A stretch of DNA of 64,000 nt, from contig JFHB01000118.1 in the NCBI GenBank assembly GCA_000729835.1, forward strand, positions 30,228-94,227, written 5' to 3'. Each line of letters begins with the position of its first letter. Position 1 is the stretch's first letter. Under the pieces are notes generated by a model. The model saw nothing but the letters and a program-made list of their open reading frames with translations, made no database searches and was not told the origin of the DNA. Positions 1 through 13,100 of the stretch are shown in pieces. This DNA comes from Atkinsonella hypoxylon (taxonomy: Eukaryota; Ascomycota; Sordariomycetes; Hypocreales; Clavicipitaceae). The position numbers and the translations under genes were made by a program.

Positions 1-3000
1 ATTGTATTACTAACTTCTTCTTTATTAATATATCTATAACCCTTTATATATTATATATAAGAACTAAATCTTTTAGAACTAATTAATCTTTCTCCTTTTG
101 CAATAATGCCTCTTAGTTCTAGTTTATTTAATTAGCTAAGTATTGCTTAAATATAAAGACTTTTGCGTAAGCCTTTTAGATATCTACTTCCTTTTATTCT
201 AGCATTCTAACTCTTACTTTAAAGAGATTCTATATTGTTATAACTTCTAACTAATTAATTAACCTTTAAGTAGGAAATTTAACTTCTAAAGGAAGAATAA
301 GCTTTTAACTGTAAATTAAGTAAAAAGTAGATTTACTATATAACGCTTATATAGCTATATAGTTTACTAATAGTGCCTTATTTAGTAATTTAAACTACTT
401 TCTATTAAAACCTTTTATTTTTAAAAGAGTAAATATAAGCATTTAATAATTAGCTTTAATAAGTAAATTAGCTTTTAAATTATATACTAATATCTTAATC
501 CCTTTAATTCTAATAGCTTTAACTGCTTTTTTAAGATTTCTATATATTTCTAGCTCTCTATTAAAAACTAGAAATTAGAAGACTCTAAATTATATAATTA
601 GTTTTATTAAGAACTTCTAAATAGCTGCAATATTAATATACTATATAGAGTATGCTTCTACCTATTTAGTAAGGTTATATCTTACTTCTAAAAGGTACTT
701 AAAACTATAATTAAGTAGTATATATTAGGTATTAATATATATCTTACTTATTAGGTTGCCTAAAGCTACTAGTATTAATAATTCTTTAGGCCTCTAAGGA
801 GTAAACTTTTAGTATATTTTACAATAGAAAATTATTACTTAAACTATATTCTAGAGTTCTTTCTAAAAGTACTTAATTCTAGCTACTTAAAATATAACTT
901 CTATACCTTTATAATCTATTTACTTATATAAAGCCTTAATAATTTTCTTCTGTTGCATTAGGTCTTTAATAACTAAAGTAAAACCCTTTATTATACTAAT
1001 TAGTCTTTTTTACAATAGGCCTTTATCTAAGAAGTATTGCTTAGCACTTATATAAAGTTGCTTATACTTACTCTTATTTAGATTAAATAGTTTTTATAAT
1101 ATTAAAAGAAAATCTATAATTTATTAAGTTCTAGAAGTATAGTATACTTTATTGTGTAGCTAGATCTTATTAACGTTAAGCTATAGGTTAATAAAATCTT
1201 TAATGTTCCCTTTAGCTGCTTAATTTAATATATTAAAAGGCCTACCTTCTTTATACAATAAAGCATTAGCTATTTTATTCTTTTCTTCTAGAATATACTT
1301 AGCTATAAAATTAAACAGTATAATATAACTAATCTATTGTATAATAAGCGCACTTAAGACATTATTAATAGCGCTATTAAGCTAATATATAAGTACCTAA
1401 GAATTAGTCTCTAGAGTAAAGGGAACTCTATAGAGATAAATTTATAGCCTTCTTAATATATAAATAATAGCTCTATATTTCTACTTTATTCTATTATACT
1501 TAATTTCTAAATTGCTCTAGTATCTACTTTTATATTATATAAAGTGTTATTACCTATTAATAATTTACATTAAAACTACTCTTTATCCTTTTAAGCTTAT
1601 ATTAACTATTAATATAATTTCTTTAGTGCTTAAGCTAAGATTAATTATTATAAGAACTAGTGCAGTTATTATTATATACTTAAGGACCTCTATAGCGTTC
1701 TTCTAGTTTAGTCCTTAAGTTTACTTAGCACTCTTCTTAAGTAAAATTATAAAAGACTTAGCTTTTATAGAGTAATACTATACCTAGATATAATAATAGC
1801 CTATAAGCTTAAGAAAGAATTTAACCTTAAAGACATTTTTATACTCTATTTACTCTAGAATCTTTATTACCTTTACTTCTAAAGGTTTTCTTCTATTAGT
1901 ACTATATATAAATTTAATAATCTCTATAGTCTTCTAGTATAGCTTTAATTTTATAGTAGATATAGTGTAATTAGTTAGCTTAATATTAATAAGAACTTTA
2001 TTAATATTAATTAAATATTCTATAATATATCTTTATATATTAAGTAACACTTTCTCTTTATTATATATAGTAGTAGAGCCTTTTACTGCAATATTATCTA
2101 AGAAAGGCTTATAAGTGTAAAGAATTAAATTAAAAAGAATTCTCTTTACTATTTAAATAAATTAAGCAATAGAGTTAGTTACTCCTTAAGGAAGTATATA
2201 AAGTTATAGAAGCTTTATTACTGTTAAAATTGTTATTAAGTTTCTACTTTTCTCTGTAAGTAGCACTTAGTTATAGCTTAATAGTAAATTAATAACTAAA
2301 AGTATTTTATATATTTTAAATTCTTTACTAAAAGCCTTTACTCCTTTAGAGATATAGGCATTCTATATTATAATCTTATTATAGGCTGTTGTAAATAGCA
2401 CTAACTATATCCCTTTATTCTTCTTTATTACTAAAAAGTAAGGGTTTCTATAAGATCTATAACTCTCTTCTAATAACTTATACTAAAGCTTCTTTTTTAA
2501 TAAATTAACTAATCTCCTTTATAGGCTAATAGGTATTAGTATTAACTTTACTTTCTAAGCTCTATAAGCAATAGTATAGATAACTTAAGGCAGTATAACT
2601 AAGGGATTAATCTTTCTATACTTTAATAAGTTCTATATTAGTGCTACCTTTTAGTTGTAAAGAATTTCCTTAAAAATATTAACTTCTTTTACTATTAAAT
2701 GTTTTTATACTTATTTAACTATTTAATTTAAGCGCTCTTTTATTATTTAAAATCCTTAGGGTTTTTTACTAAATCTTTCTATAATATATTTAGCGTATTT
2801 TTCTAATTTATTTAAGCGTACTTTTGCCTCTTTCTACTTCTTCTATTTCTACTTAAGGTCTCTATTAAGTATAGATCTATCTAAAGGAATATTGTCTTTT
2901 AGTAGAATCTTATTAGCTTTCTGCTTATATAATATATTTACCTTTAGATTAATTAGTTATAATTGCCTTAAGGGCTAAATCTTCTTTACAGCCTCTTTAA

Positions 3001-4400
3001 GTTAGCTCTTATACTAGTTAGCTATTCCCTTTATTATAAGGTTAGTAATAGCTACACCCTTATTCTCTATTATAAGCACTAGCTCTTTATTGTTATTTAA
3101 CTTAGCTTTAAAACCCTCTTTAGCTATTTAATTATAAACTAAATCCTTAGATAACTTATTAATTAAGATTAAATTAACGCTAATAGCTGTTGCTTTATTT
3201 ATTATAGTCTTCTATTTAATACTTCTAGTAACCCTTAAGACTAATATAATATTACTAAAATAGTACTTTAAGAGGAGCTTACCTCCTTTATTACTGTACT
3301 TAAAGGTAACTTTAGCTATATATATAAAAGGCATTTTAAGGATTAATTATATATATAAAGACTTTAGTGTAATATAAAAGTAAATTAGCGTTTAGATATT
3401 TCTAAGGTATAGCTTTATTATTACCTCTTTTAATATTATAAGCTTATATAATATAAAAGATATAGTAGTAGTCTCTTACTTTATTAGAGTTATTTTTAAA
3501 TTAAGCTCTTTAATAAGGTCTTTAGTAATAATATTCTTTTGTAAACTATAATCTATAAAACTATTAATAAGTAAAGAGTTTAGGCTTTTAAGTTATACTT
3601 AAAGGTAAAGTAAGTTCTATAAATAGCTTATAATTGCTTTTAGCTTTAAAATACTATTTAATTCTTTAATATAAAGCGTATTTACCTATAGGTTTACAAT
3701 AGACTTCTTCTCTTTAATATAATTTTCTATATATTCTTATATAACGTTCTATAAATCCTTCTAGATACTACTAAGCAGCTGTTTTATATATTTATTAGTA
3801 ATATCTTCTTTATTGTCTTCTGTTGCCTCTTTAACTATAGTAGATATTATCTTAATAACATTAATTAATTAATTTTTCTACTCCTTAACTCTTTACCTCT
3901 TCCTTAAGATAGAATATAGAGGTATAACTTTAGCACTTATTCTATTAATATAATAAACTTTATTAATACTATCTACTTATATTAGGCATTTATTCTCTAT
4001 TGCTTCTATAAGTATAAGCATTAGTTAGTATAGGTCTTATAAGCTAACTTTAACCTTTTTCTAAAAAATATCTTTAAATAATTATATAAAAAGCTATACT
4101 TTTATATCTATAGAGCTATTTTCTTTAGCTTTCTTTCTTTTCCTTTTTACTTAGTCTTTTAAAGCTTTTTCTTACTTAATAAAGCGTTATATCTTTACAG
4201 TATAGACTCTAAAGAGCTAGGCTGTAATTCTCTTCTTAATTAGTATATAGAGAGTTCTTTTAAGTCTATATTTCTTTATCTTAAACGTTAAAGTTACTAT
4301 AGTACTATTAGTAGAGTCCCTCTTAAGGATAGCTTCTAGTAGAATATATATTAGGTAATAATTAAAGATATTAATCTTATTAAAGATTTAATCTAATGTC
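1..4400 (-). pseudogene. pol: Relict pol (protease-RT-RNase H-integrase) of gypsy A copy 1
   Basis: Reading right to left on the minus strand, RT begins with a recognisable FxxKKKDGKYR-like stretch near 2427-2460. The catalytic box lies at 2078-2100 and reads FLDN, where the family has Y/F-x-DD. The RNase H connection (a segment like EEKNKIANALL) is near 1260-1320, the integrase zinc region around 900-1010, and the integrase core starts near 640-760 (segments like YLLEVRYNLTKWVEA once stops are read as Trp/Gln). The C-terminus is beyond the left edge. The wording of the RT resembles fungal gypsy elements whose palm reads SSLIDFFSGYDQ. Stops are frequent, so the gene is dead. Confidence 0.8.
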
Positions 4401-4429
4401 TTTCTCTTTTTCTTATTAAGCTTTTAATA

Positions 4430-5830
4430 GTTTAATGTTTTTCTACTAAATTCCTTAACTTAAGAATAATACTATCTTATAATATAGTAGTTAAAACAAT
4501 TAACCTAGAACACTATAAGCCTATAAAGACAACTTTCTATACTAAGGAAGCTTTATATAAGAATAAGTAGCACTAAATTATTTAATTCTACTGTTAAAAT
4601 GCTTGCTCTTTAATTATACTTTATAAAGCTAATCTTATTATTATACTAGTAAAACTAGTATTAATCTATATAATAACCTTTCTTACTATAGTAATAGCAG
4701 TAATACTGCCTTATACAGCTTTTAGTTGTATAGGTTCTAAAGCTCTAGGTATTATTATATATATTAATAGCGTTAATATATATATTCTACCTTTTCTCTT
4801 TCTTCTTCTTAAATTTCTTTTTAAAAAGCTTTATAATATCTATCTTTAAAACTACTTACTTTATAAGTATAATCTTTATATCTTTAAACTTCTAGGTTAA
4901 ATTATCTATTTAATCTTTTACTTCTAAAATAGGCTATATAATTTCTTTAGCTTTATAACTAAAATTACTTATACTATAATACTTAAGACTTCTTTTGCCT
5001 AAAGATATATAAAGGTAGTTTCTTCTATTATTATAAAGTTTAGAATTGCGGTCTTCTAGCTCTATCTTAGCTTATATATACTAGCTAAGCTGCTCTAATA
5101 ACTCCCTATAGGGTATTACAACAAACTTAGCTCTAGTAACTTTTATTTAATCTATAAAGCTAGTAAGTATAGCATCTAGTAAGGCCTTATAAATGTAATT
5201 AGACTAAGAGGTTATACTACACTATATATAGAGCTTAGCGCTAATTATAGCAGCTTAATATTCTTAAAGCTAATAGAGAGTGTTCTTTATAGTCCTTAAA
5301 TAGTTTCTCTTTAGGTCTTTAAGCTTTTTATTAGCTTACTTCTTTTAATTCTAAGAAGTAGCTTTATACTAAAGTAAAAGCTGCTCTTTAGCTTCTTTTT
5401 AATTATATAAGGTATAAATAACCTTTATATACTTATAGATTAATAGGTTAATGTAATAAATAAATATCTTTTACTAGTTTTCCTTTAAAATAAATAAAGT
5501 CTCTATCTTTAGCTTAAAGCTAGTTAAGTAATTAAGGATATTTTCTCCTTTAAATTAATATATATTAAACTTCTTATTAAAGGTAGCTTAAGCTTACTGC
5601 TTTCTAATAGCTTTACCTATAGCTTTAGTAAGAGCCTTATAAGGTATAGCTATAGTGCTGCTAGTACTAGCCTTTTTATCTTAAGTATTTAATTCTATTG
5701 TAATTTTAGGTTCTAAAATAACTTTTTTAGAAGATTTACTAGATTAACTAGAGCTAGTATTAGCTGCTTTAGATATAAAGCTTATACTTTTCTTTAAAGA
5801 ATATAGAATACTAAACTTATATAAATAACT
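4430..5830 (-). pseudogene. gag: Relict gag of gypsy A copy 1
   Basis: The minus strand translates into a retrotransposon gag-like protein with many stops at presumed Gln and Trp codons. About 5700-5400 reads as a capsid-like segment. A degenerate zinc knuckle lies near 4660-4710, where several Cys/His positions have become Ile, Tyr or Val (for example TGY to TAY). Gag would package element RNA in cytoplasmic particles. The original start cannot be fixed because ATG codons mutate to ATA under RIP. Boundaries are approximate and set by where gag-like translation begins and ends. The same region of copy 2 lies at about 18925-20325. Confidence 0.65.
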
Positions 5831-6452
5831 AGTAGAATAGCTTAATATAGAAAGTAGGTATAAAAAGAACAATTAATCTTACTTAATAAGAAGAGTGTAA
5901 TATATATAATTCCTTATATTAGCTATACTTTTAATGCTTTTACCTTCTACTTCTATAGTTATATAAGCTCTTAATGCTAAGATATAGAGGCTAAGAACTT
6001 AATTACTAATAATAGTAAATATAAGAACAACTGCTAAGATAAGAATAAAAGAGAAATTTTTCTTTATAATTAAATAATTATAATGTTTAAGGAACCTAAA
6101 AACTTCCTTTTCGCTATATTAAGGCTATTTTAGTTAAGGGTAAAATAGAGGTTAAATAGACTAGCTAGTATTTACAATATAGCAACTATTTTTAACTAAG
6201 CCTAGCTCTTTTTAGCTTAAAAAAGCTATAGAAATTTTCTTTCTCCCTTAATTAAATAATCCCTTATAATATAGAGCTTTTATCCCTATAATTTTCTTCT
6301 TTCTTATATTAGCAATATTTAAGCTAAAGTGCTTTTCTATTTTTAATGCTTAGCAGCTTTTCTTTCTTTCTTCTAGGATCTCTATAAAAAACCTTCTAAT
6401 TATATAATGCACTTTAATTAAAATAAGTCTCTAGTAAAGCCTCTATTTTTAT

Positions 6453-6936
6453 TGCCTTAAAACTAAACTCCTAAATAACTATATAGCTTACACTAAAGTA
6501 GGTAATAATATAGTATATATTAAGATTAAAGAGAATTAGTAGAGAGTAAGATATTTATTAGCGTATACTATTAAACAATAGCAGGTAAGAAGATTAAATA
6601 GTCTAAAAAGGCAGAAATAAAATATTAATTGCAGCTTAAAGGATATATATATATAAAAGAAGCTAAATATATTAAAGAGTTAGGGAAAGCGTTAGCGTTA
6701 GTAAAGTAATATCTCTTAAGTATTAAGTATTGTAAATTAAAGTAGGCTAAAAGATATTAATTAATTAAAAAGAGCAAAAGCTAAAAAGAGCTAGCAGAAG
6801 CTGCTTACGCACTTGCTTTCTTACTTAAACTATCTAGATGTTTAGGCGATGCGCACTCTTATAGAGAAAAATCTGTATGTGGCATCCCTTGCAAAGCTAA
6901 TATAAGAGCGCAAGAGGGTAACCCCGCCGCGACACA
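6453..6936 (-). repeat. 5' LTR of gypsy A copy 1 (484 bp)
   Basis: The LTR is shared with 20949-21432 (same 484-bp length), 9684-10171 and, inverted, 59584-60066. On the minus strand it starts TGTGTCGCGG and ends near TTTTGAGGCA. The outer end (6850-6936) keeps CpG and GC-rich sequence. The inner end next to gag is almost fully converted to A+T. Confidence 0.85.
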
Positions 6937-9683
6937 ATATATATAGTAAGAAGATATTTTTGCTCTTTAATGCATTAAGGTTTTTCTACTAGCTTTCTAT
7001 AAGATAAGAGCACTAATCTTATATAGTAGTAATATTAAAATAAGGATTAAAAGCATTAAATATAGTGCTTATAGGCTTTAAGAATGCACTAGCTTTTGCT
7101 TAATAGTATATAGACTAATTATTTTAAAAGCATTAATATTTTATATAAATTTATATTAACAATATTATAGTATTCTCTAACTCTACTAAGGACTACCTTA
7201 TACACCTTAATATAGTCTTATTAATTCTAGAGAAAAATAAGTTAATAATAGCTATAAAAAAGTTATTTATAGGCTACTTAGCTATTTAGCTATTAGGTTT
7301 TATTATTAATAGCAATAGAATTACTAATATAAACAATAAGCTAAAAGCTTTTTAAAAACTTAAGTTTCTAGTAGATCTTATAAATCTAAAGACCTTTATT
7401 AATATAGCTAGCTTTTTATAGAAGAGTATTCTATAGTTTAATATATAAATTTACTTACTATAGGAATAAAAGACTACCTTACTGTAAGAGCTTTATAAGA
7501 AAGGCTTAGCTAATAGTTTACTAAAACTAATGCACTAAAAGAAAGCCTAAGAAGTAATATTTTTGCTAAAACTTAAGGAAAAGAAGGTATTCTAAGAGGT
7601 AAAGGTATACCTTAATAAAAACACTATTCTATAGCACTATAACTCTAGTAAGTATTTATTCTTTAAAGTTAACGCTTATAAAGAAGAATTTAGGCTCTTT
7701 ATCTTCTAGCTTATAAGTAAATAGAATAGTTACAGTATACCTAGTAAAGACATTAAAAATAACTAGCTTTAACTAATTCTTTTTCTCTTAAGATGCACTT
7801 TTAACCTAAAGAAACATTATAGATTAATAGAGGTAAAGGTAGCTGCAATTATATAGAGTGTTTAAAAGCTATAGAAAATAGTTTAATTTAACTGCTACAC
7901 TGTTAATATTATTATAGACTACTTACTAGTAAAGGGGATTATTAAATACACCTTACTTACTACAATAGATCTAGATAAAGCTAACCTAAAATTAGCTAAA
8001 GTAGCTAATTATTTATTGCAATTTAACCTAAGAGTCTTCTATATACTAGAAGTACTAAATATAGTGCTAAATACGCTCTCTAGGTTGCTAGTTATAGTTT
8101 TATACTAAGAGAAAGCTTATAACAGTAAATTTAATAAGCTTAATATAAGTGTATTTTTCACTAAAGAATATAGCACTACAGCAGTATTAAATAAAGGTTT
8201 AAAAGAGGAAATTGTTTAAGGCTATAGTTTTAATCTAAAGCTTAATAGAATTATTAAAGGTATTAAGGACTTTTGCAAAAAGTAGGCTTAGCAAAATTAA
8301 CAATAAAGACTAAGGATTCTACTGTATAAATAAACTCTATAAGACAATAGGCTTTTATACTATTATAATAGAAAAGGCTTATTCTAACTATATATACCTA
8401 TAAAAGTTATAGAATTTATCCTTAAAACAGTCTATAACAATTAGAGCTATTTTAGCGCCTATAGAATAGCAGTAGAATTGTAAGTAGTTTACTTTCTATA
8501 GATATATAAGCGGATTTAAACCTATATTGCTTACTGCTGCGCCTATAAAGAAAGCGCAATTAACTACAGTAAGCTACTAGGGGAATTAAGGTTATTAGAG
8601 TTAGTTCTAACGCTCTTCTATACAATTTTGCTTAATTTTATTACTAATATACCTAAAGTTAGCTTAATAAACACCTTATAGCAAAAAAACAGATATAGCT
8701 CCTATAACTTACTGTATCTAGTAAATTGCCTATTTAGCAAGCAAACAATCCTTATACTTAGGTATACAATATATACAGCAGAAATTTAGGTAGAACTGCT
8801 TTTATAGATACTATATTTATTAGACTAAGGCCTTCCTAAATAGATTATAAGCAACTAAGATCTAAAGTTTATTTCTAACGTTTAAAGAAGTATATTTACC
8901 TAAATTAGAAGTAAATTGCTTATAGCTACAGCTTACTACCTATAGATAGATAGAACAGCTAAACAGAAGAATTAAATAGTTATTATTGCTGTTTAATATT
9001 ATATAGTTATAAATCTAGATACACTATAGACTGCAATACTTCTAGCACTACAGCACTAGCTTAATAATATAGTAGCAGCTAGTATAGAGATTTTCCCTAA
9101 TAAGCTTGTGTATAGTTTCTAGCTAGCTACTGTTATTAATCTAATCTAATTAGATAACGTTCCTAGCAATAGAATAGATATAAGCAATATAGCTGTACTT
9201 TAGAAGCTATACTAGCAAGAGGTAGAAACAGCTATTAGTATAGTAAATGCCTTAAGCAAGATTAAATACAACGCCTAGCATAAGCCTATTAACATTAAAG
9301 TAAGGGATATAGTCTACCTATAATTACACTAAGGATATATACTCCTAGAAAAGCTAAAAAAGAAATAGTCTCCTTAATAAGTAGAGCTATATAAGGTTCT
9401 TGCAAAAGTAAGCCTATTGTTGTTTTACCTAGATTTCCTACTAGATTTATATATACACTTAGTAGTATTAGCAGCTTACCTTTAGAAGCTAAGATAGAGT
9501 AAAGACTCTTTTAACTAAGAAGAGCAACTGCTGCTGCTAATTGCAATAGAAGGGTTTAGTATAAAGAACTATTAGGAAATTAAGCGAATTTATACCTATT
9601 AAATCTAACGTTCCTGCAGTAGGTTAAGTAAGCTACGTTTAGAATTCCTTATATAATAGAAAGAGTTCTTTACTAAAGATAAT
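6937..9683 (+). mobile_element. pol: Gypsy B, 5'-truncated Ty3/gypsy pol relict
   Basis: A plus-strand pol different from gypsy A. Early on it reads GFKNALAFAQ (about 7078), then YINNIIVFSNS near 7150-7185, where the family has YxDD. Next come the RT thumb (QLLGF-type, about 7290), the RNase H connection (about 7920-8090), integrase with a PKVS-type core (about 8640), and the TAYHPQTDGQ-type motif at about 8926 in mutated form. The C-terminal GYTLPGK-like module ends near 9500. Gag, protease and the N-terminal RT are missing, and no LTR of its own is visible. The fragment sits exactly between the outer ends of the two gypsy A copies. All stops are TAA/TAG. Confidence 0.82.
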
Positions 9684-10171
9684 TTGTCGACTCAAAACCA
9701 AACCCCTAAATGACTATGCAGCCCGCACTAAAGTAGGTAACGATATAGCGCACGTTAAGATCGAAGAGGATCGGCAAAGAGCAAGATATTTAACGGTATA
9801 TACTATTAAACGATAGCAGGCAAGAAGATTAAATAGTTAGAAAAGGCAGAAATAAAATATTAATTACAGCTTAGAAGCTATATACGCGTAAAAGAAGCTA
9901 AATATACTAAAGAGTTAGGGAAAGTGTTACTAGCAGTAAAGTAATGTCTCTTAAACGTTAAGTGTTGTAAATTAAAGCAGGCTAAAAGATATTAATTAAT
10001 TAAAAGAGCAAAAAGCCTAAAAAGAATTAGCAGAAGCTGCTTACACGCTTACTTACTTGCTTAAACTATCTAGATATCTAGGTAATGCGCACTCTTATAG
10101 AGAAAATCTATATATAGCATCCCTTATAAAGCTAATATAAGAGCGTAAGGGGGTAACTCTACTGCAACACA
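9684..10171 (-). repeat. 3' LTR of gypsy A copy 2
   Basis: An LTR of about 487 bp in the same orientation as 6453-6936 and 20949-21432. The outer end (9690-9790) is little mutated and keeps CpG and CpA. The inner end near 10171 is AT-converted. It could be mistaken for the 3' LTR of gypsy B, which ends just before it, but its orientation and the shared flank at 10172-11330 tie it to gypsy A. Confidence 0.8.
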
Positions 10172-13100
10172 ATACCTCTCTAGTTATAAATAAGCTTATA
10201 AAGCAAGACTTATAAGTAACTTAACCCTCTAGCTAATTCCCTTAATCCTAAAGTCTTAATCCTCTTATCTTCTATAATAGCTTTAGCGTCTTTAGTATAT
10301 ATAGTAGCGTCCCTCTTACTAGTAATAGCGTCCTTATAGCTAGGCGCTTTCCTTTACAATAAGTAACTCTTTCTTAGCGATTTACACTTTATTTAGTTGC
10401 TTTAGATATAATTAAATAGTGTCTCTTATTTGCCTTAATTATCTCTTACTAAGCACTAAAATAGAAGAGAGTTAGCAGTATAACACTAAGGTTTATATTA
10501 GTAATAGGATTATAGGCTATTATAGGCTGTTTAGTAATATATCTTTAAGCTAACGCTTCTATTTAATCCTTTATAGTATAGTATTCTTTAGCTTTAAGCG
10601 CTTATTTTGCTGCTTTTATAATCTCTTTATCTCTTTACCTAGATTTCTGCTTTTACGCTAATAGTTCTATAAAACGTAAAGACAGTAGCTAATGCTTTAA
10701 GTTCTATAATTGTTGTAGAAGCTAGTTCTTACTATAAGATTCTATTTAATCTTTTTATATAAGGTCTTATAGTATACTAGAAATTCTAGCAAAAACCTCT
10801 AAATTGTTTAGCAGTAGTAATAATAAAGGGCTTTATAAATTAGTTATAGGCTATAGTAGCACCTTAAATATTATAATTAAAGACTTCTTTTGTGCAAAAG
10901 GGAGTAGCTTATAATATATAAGAGCCTAGCTAGGCTTACTTATCTACATTAGAAGATATAAACGCTATTCCCTTATTGTTATTGCTGCTTTAATAGTTCT
11001 ATTATAGATAATAGAATTGCTATTAAACTAAATAGTAGTAACAAACTAATTTTCCTAAAGTTATATAAGCATTTATCTATTAACCTCTATTAACTATTTA
11101 ATTACTTAATTATAATTACTTAAGGTAAATTTCTAGGTATTAAGCTCCTTTAGAACAGGAATTCTACTACTAGTTATCTATAAGTAATATCTTAAGATAA
11201 AACGCTTTATAGTATCTTCCTAGAGGTAGCTAAGGTTAAAGCCTATAGTTTTAGCTTTTTTAATAACTATATATCTATTTATAAAACTAAGCTTATTTAC
11301 TGCTATTGTACGTAGGACTATTATAACCTTATTAGTACCTTTACAGTAGTTATAAGACTAATTAATAGAGTTATTAGTTATAACCTAGTTGTAAAGGTAT
11401 AGTTTAAATTTATTCCCTAACGTTTAAGTGATTCTATAGTTGCTATATTAAGTGTAAGGTATATTATATAAGCTGTTGCTAATAAGATTAATTAGAAGAT
11501 ACTTAACTAAACAATAAAGCGTCTATATTAAGAAGAATAAATAGATATATCTGTATTTCTAGTTGCTTTTCTACTTATAATATAGTACTAAAATTGCTTA
11601 AAATAGGTATAAATACTAAAGAAGCTATAAAGTTTATACCTAACTATAGACTATAGCTTTAAACCTTTTAATTCTGCCTTTAGGTTCTATATTAAAGTAA
11701 TAATAATATCCCTTTAAGTAATTAAAGATAAAATAAGTTTAGTAGTTATTAAAGAAAAGAAAGCTAGTAATAAGTCTTTACTTACTTATTTTATTGTGTA
11801 AGGCAGAAGGGTTATAGCTTATATTATAATAGCAGAAAATAAGTTAAAACCTATCTTTAATCCTATATACCTTTTAACCTATAAGTTTTATAATCTTACT
11901 TTAGTCTATCTCTTCTATATTAATTATAAAAGACTCCTTAAAGATAACTGCTGTATATTTAATCCTATAAGTAATAATTCTTACTATAGTAGTAAGCTAG
12001 AATTAATCTAACTATCTGCAATAAGTTTCTTATTTAAAGGACTTTATTAGAAAGCTATAAACATTATTAAGATAATTAAACTAGATTGCTAGATTCTAGC
12101 TAGGCTATATTAACTCTATAAGCCTAAAGTTATCTAAATTATAATCCTAATAAAGTAGTAAGCTAAAAGAAGGCTACTTAAAACGTTACTAAAAGAGAGG
12201 TAGCTAGCGCTTATAGAGCTTCTTAAGAGGTAAATCTACTTAATCTTGCTCTTCTATATAAAAGAAATTGCTAATTAGCTTATAGACTTATACTGTAATA
12301 TAGTATATTAGTAGGTTCCTTAACGTTCTAAAGTAATATATTTATCCCTTATATATAACTCTAAAGCTAGTCTTAGAAATAGGTTCCTAGTATTTATTTT
12401 CTATTTTAGTAGTAAAGATTAAATAGCTTTTAAAAAATTAAAGGTAAAAAAGAGCTTAGGTAGGTACTTATAATAAAAATATTATAAGAATAAAGGAATA
12501 AAGAGAGAGAGAGAGTAAGAATATAGGCTATATTATAGCTAGTATTATCTTAATAAATCCTTAGTTAATAGCTATCTATAATTATTATAATTTAGTAAAG
12601 GCTAATAGTAAATATATACTAAGACTTTAACAGCTGTAAACTTATTAAGTAATTTATAATATTCTCTCTAATTAATTATATTTATTTTTCTTCTTTCTTT
12701 TTATAACTCTCTTTCTATATAGCCTCTTTCTTATTGTCTTTATTAGCACCTTTAATTATTTAATTATAGCTAAAAAGCTTCCTTAAAACTATAAGGATCT
12801 TATAAATATATAGAATATTATTAGCAGAAGAATCCCTTTTACTGCTCTTTTTTATTAGGTTACTTTCTCTTAAAATAGTTAAATAGATATCTTTCCTTTA
12901 ATAACGCTTATTAATATAGTAAGTCTTTTGTAAAAAAGCTTTTAATTACACTTCTATTCTCTTACTATACTAATAAACCTTACCTCCTTAGTATAAATTT
13001 ACCTTTAAGCTTTAAGTCTATAGAAGCAATAATATTAGTGCTAGTAGATGCTTAATATACACTAAAGTTACTTTTTAATAGAGTTCTATACTTAATATAC

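Larger units (their letters stand above)
1..6936 (-). mobile_element. Gypsy A copy 1, Ty3/gypsy LTR retrotransposon, 3' end outside window
   Basis: A minus-strand Ty3/gypsy element. From right to left it holds a 5' LTR (6453-6936), gag, protease/RT/RNase H and the start of integrase, which runs off the left edge. It matches copy 2 along its whole length at a constant offset of about 14,495 bp, so the two copies have no net length difference over 6.9 kb. All frames carry stops of TAA/TAG type, and CpA/TpG is depleted, as expected after RIP. The element cannot be active. The family assignment rests on gag zinc-knuckle remnants, RT motifs and the integrase core. The missing 3' LTR must lie left of the window. 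Confidence 0.88.

Noticed and set aside
9684..10171. LTR reading as the 3' LTR of gypsy B, paired with 6453-6936
   Set aside because: The internal region would be only 2.7 kb and lack gag. The same LTR adjoins gypsy A gag in two copies and the gypsy A tail in two others, and the RIP gradient points to gypsy A.
10172..11330. Pogo/Fot1-type or hAT transposase
   Set aside because: Some translated phrases looked similar, but no DDE/D motif, helix-turn-helix or terminal inverted repeats could be supported.
11290..12600. Tyrosine recombinase of the DUF3435 (Starship/Crypton-like) type
   Set aside because: I looked for the R-H-x-x-R-Y pattern and the usual C-terminal arrangement and could not find them in any frame.
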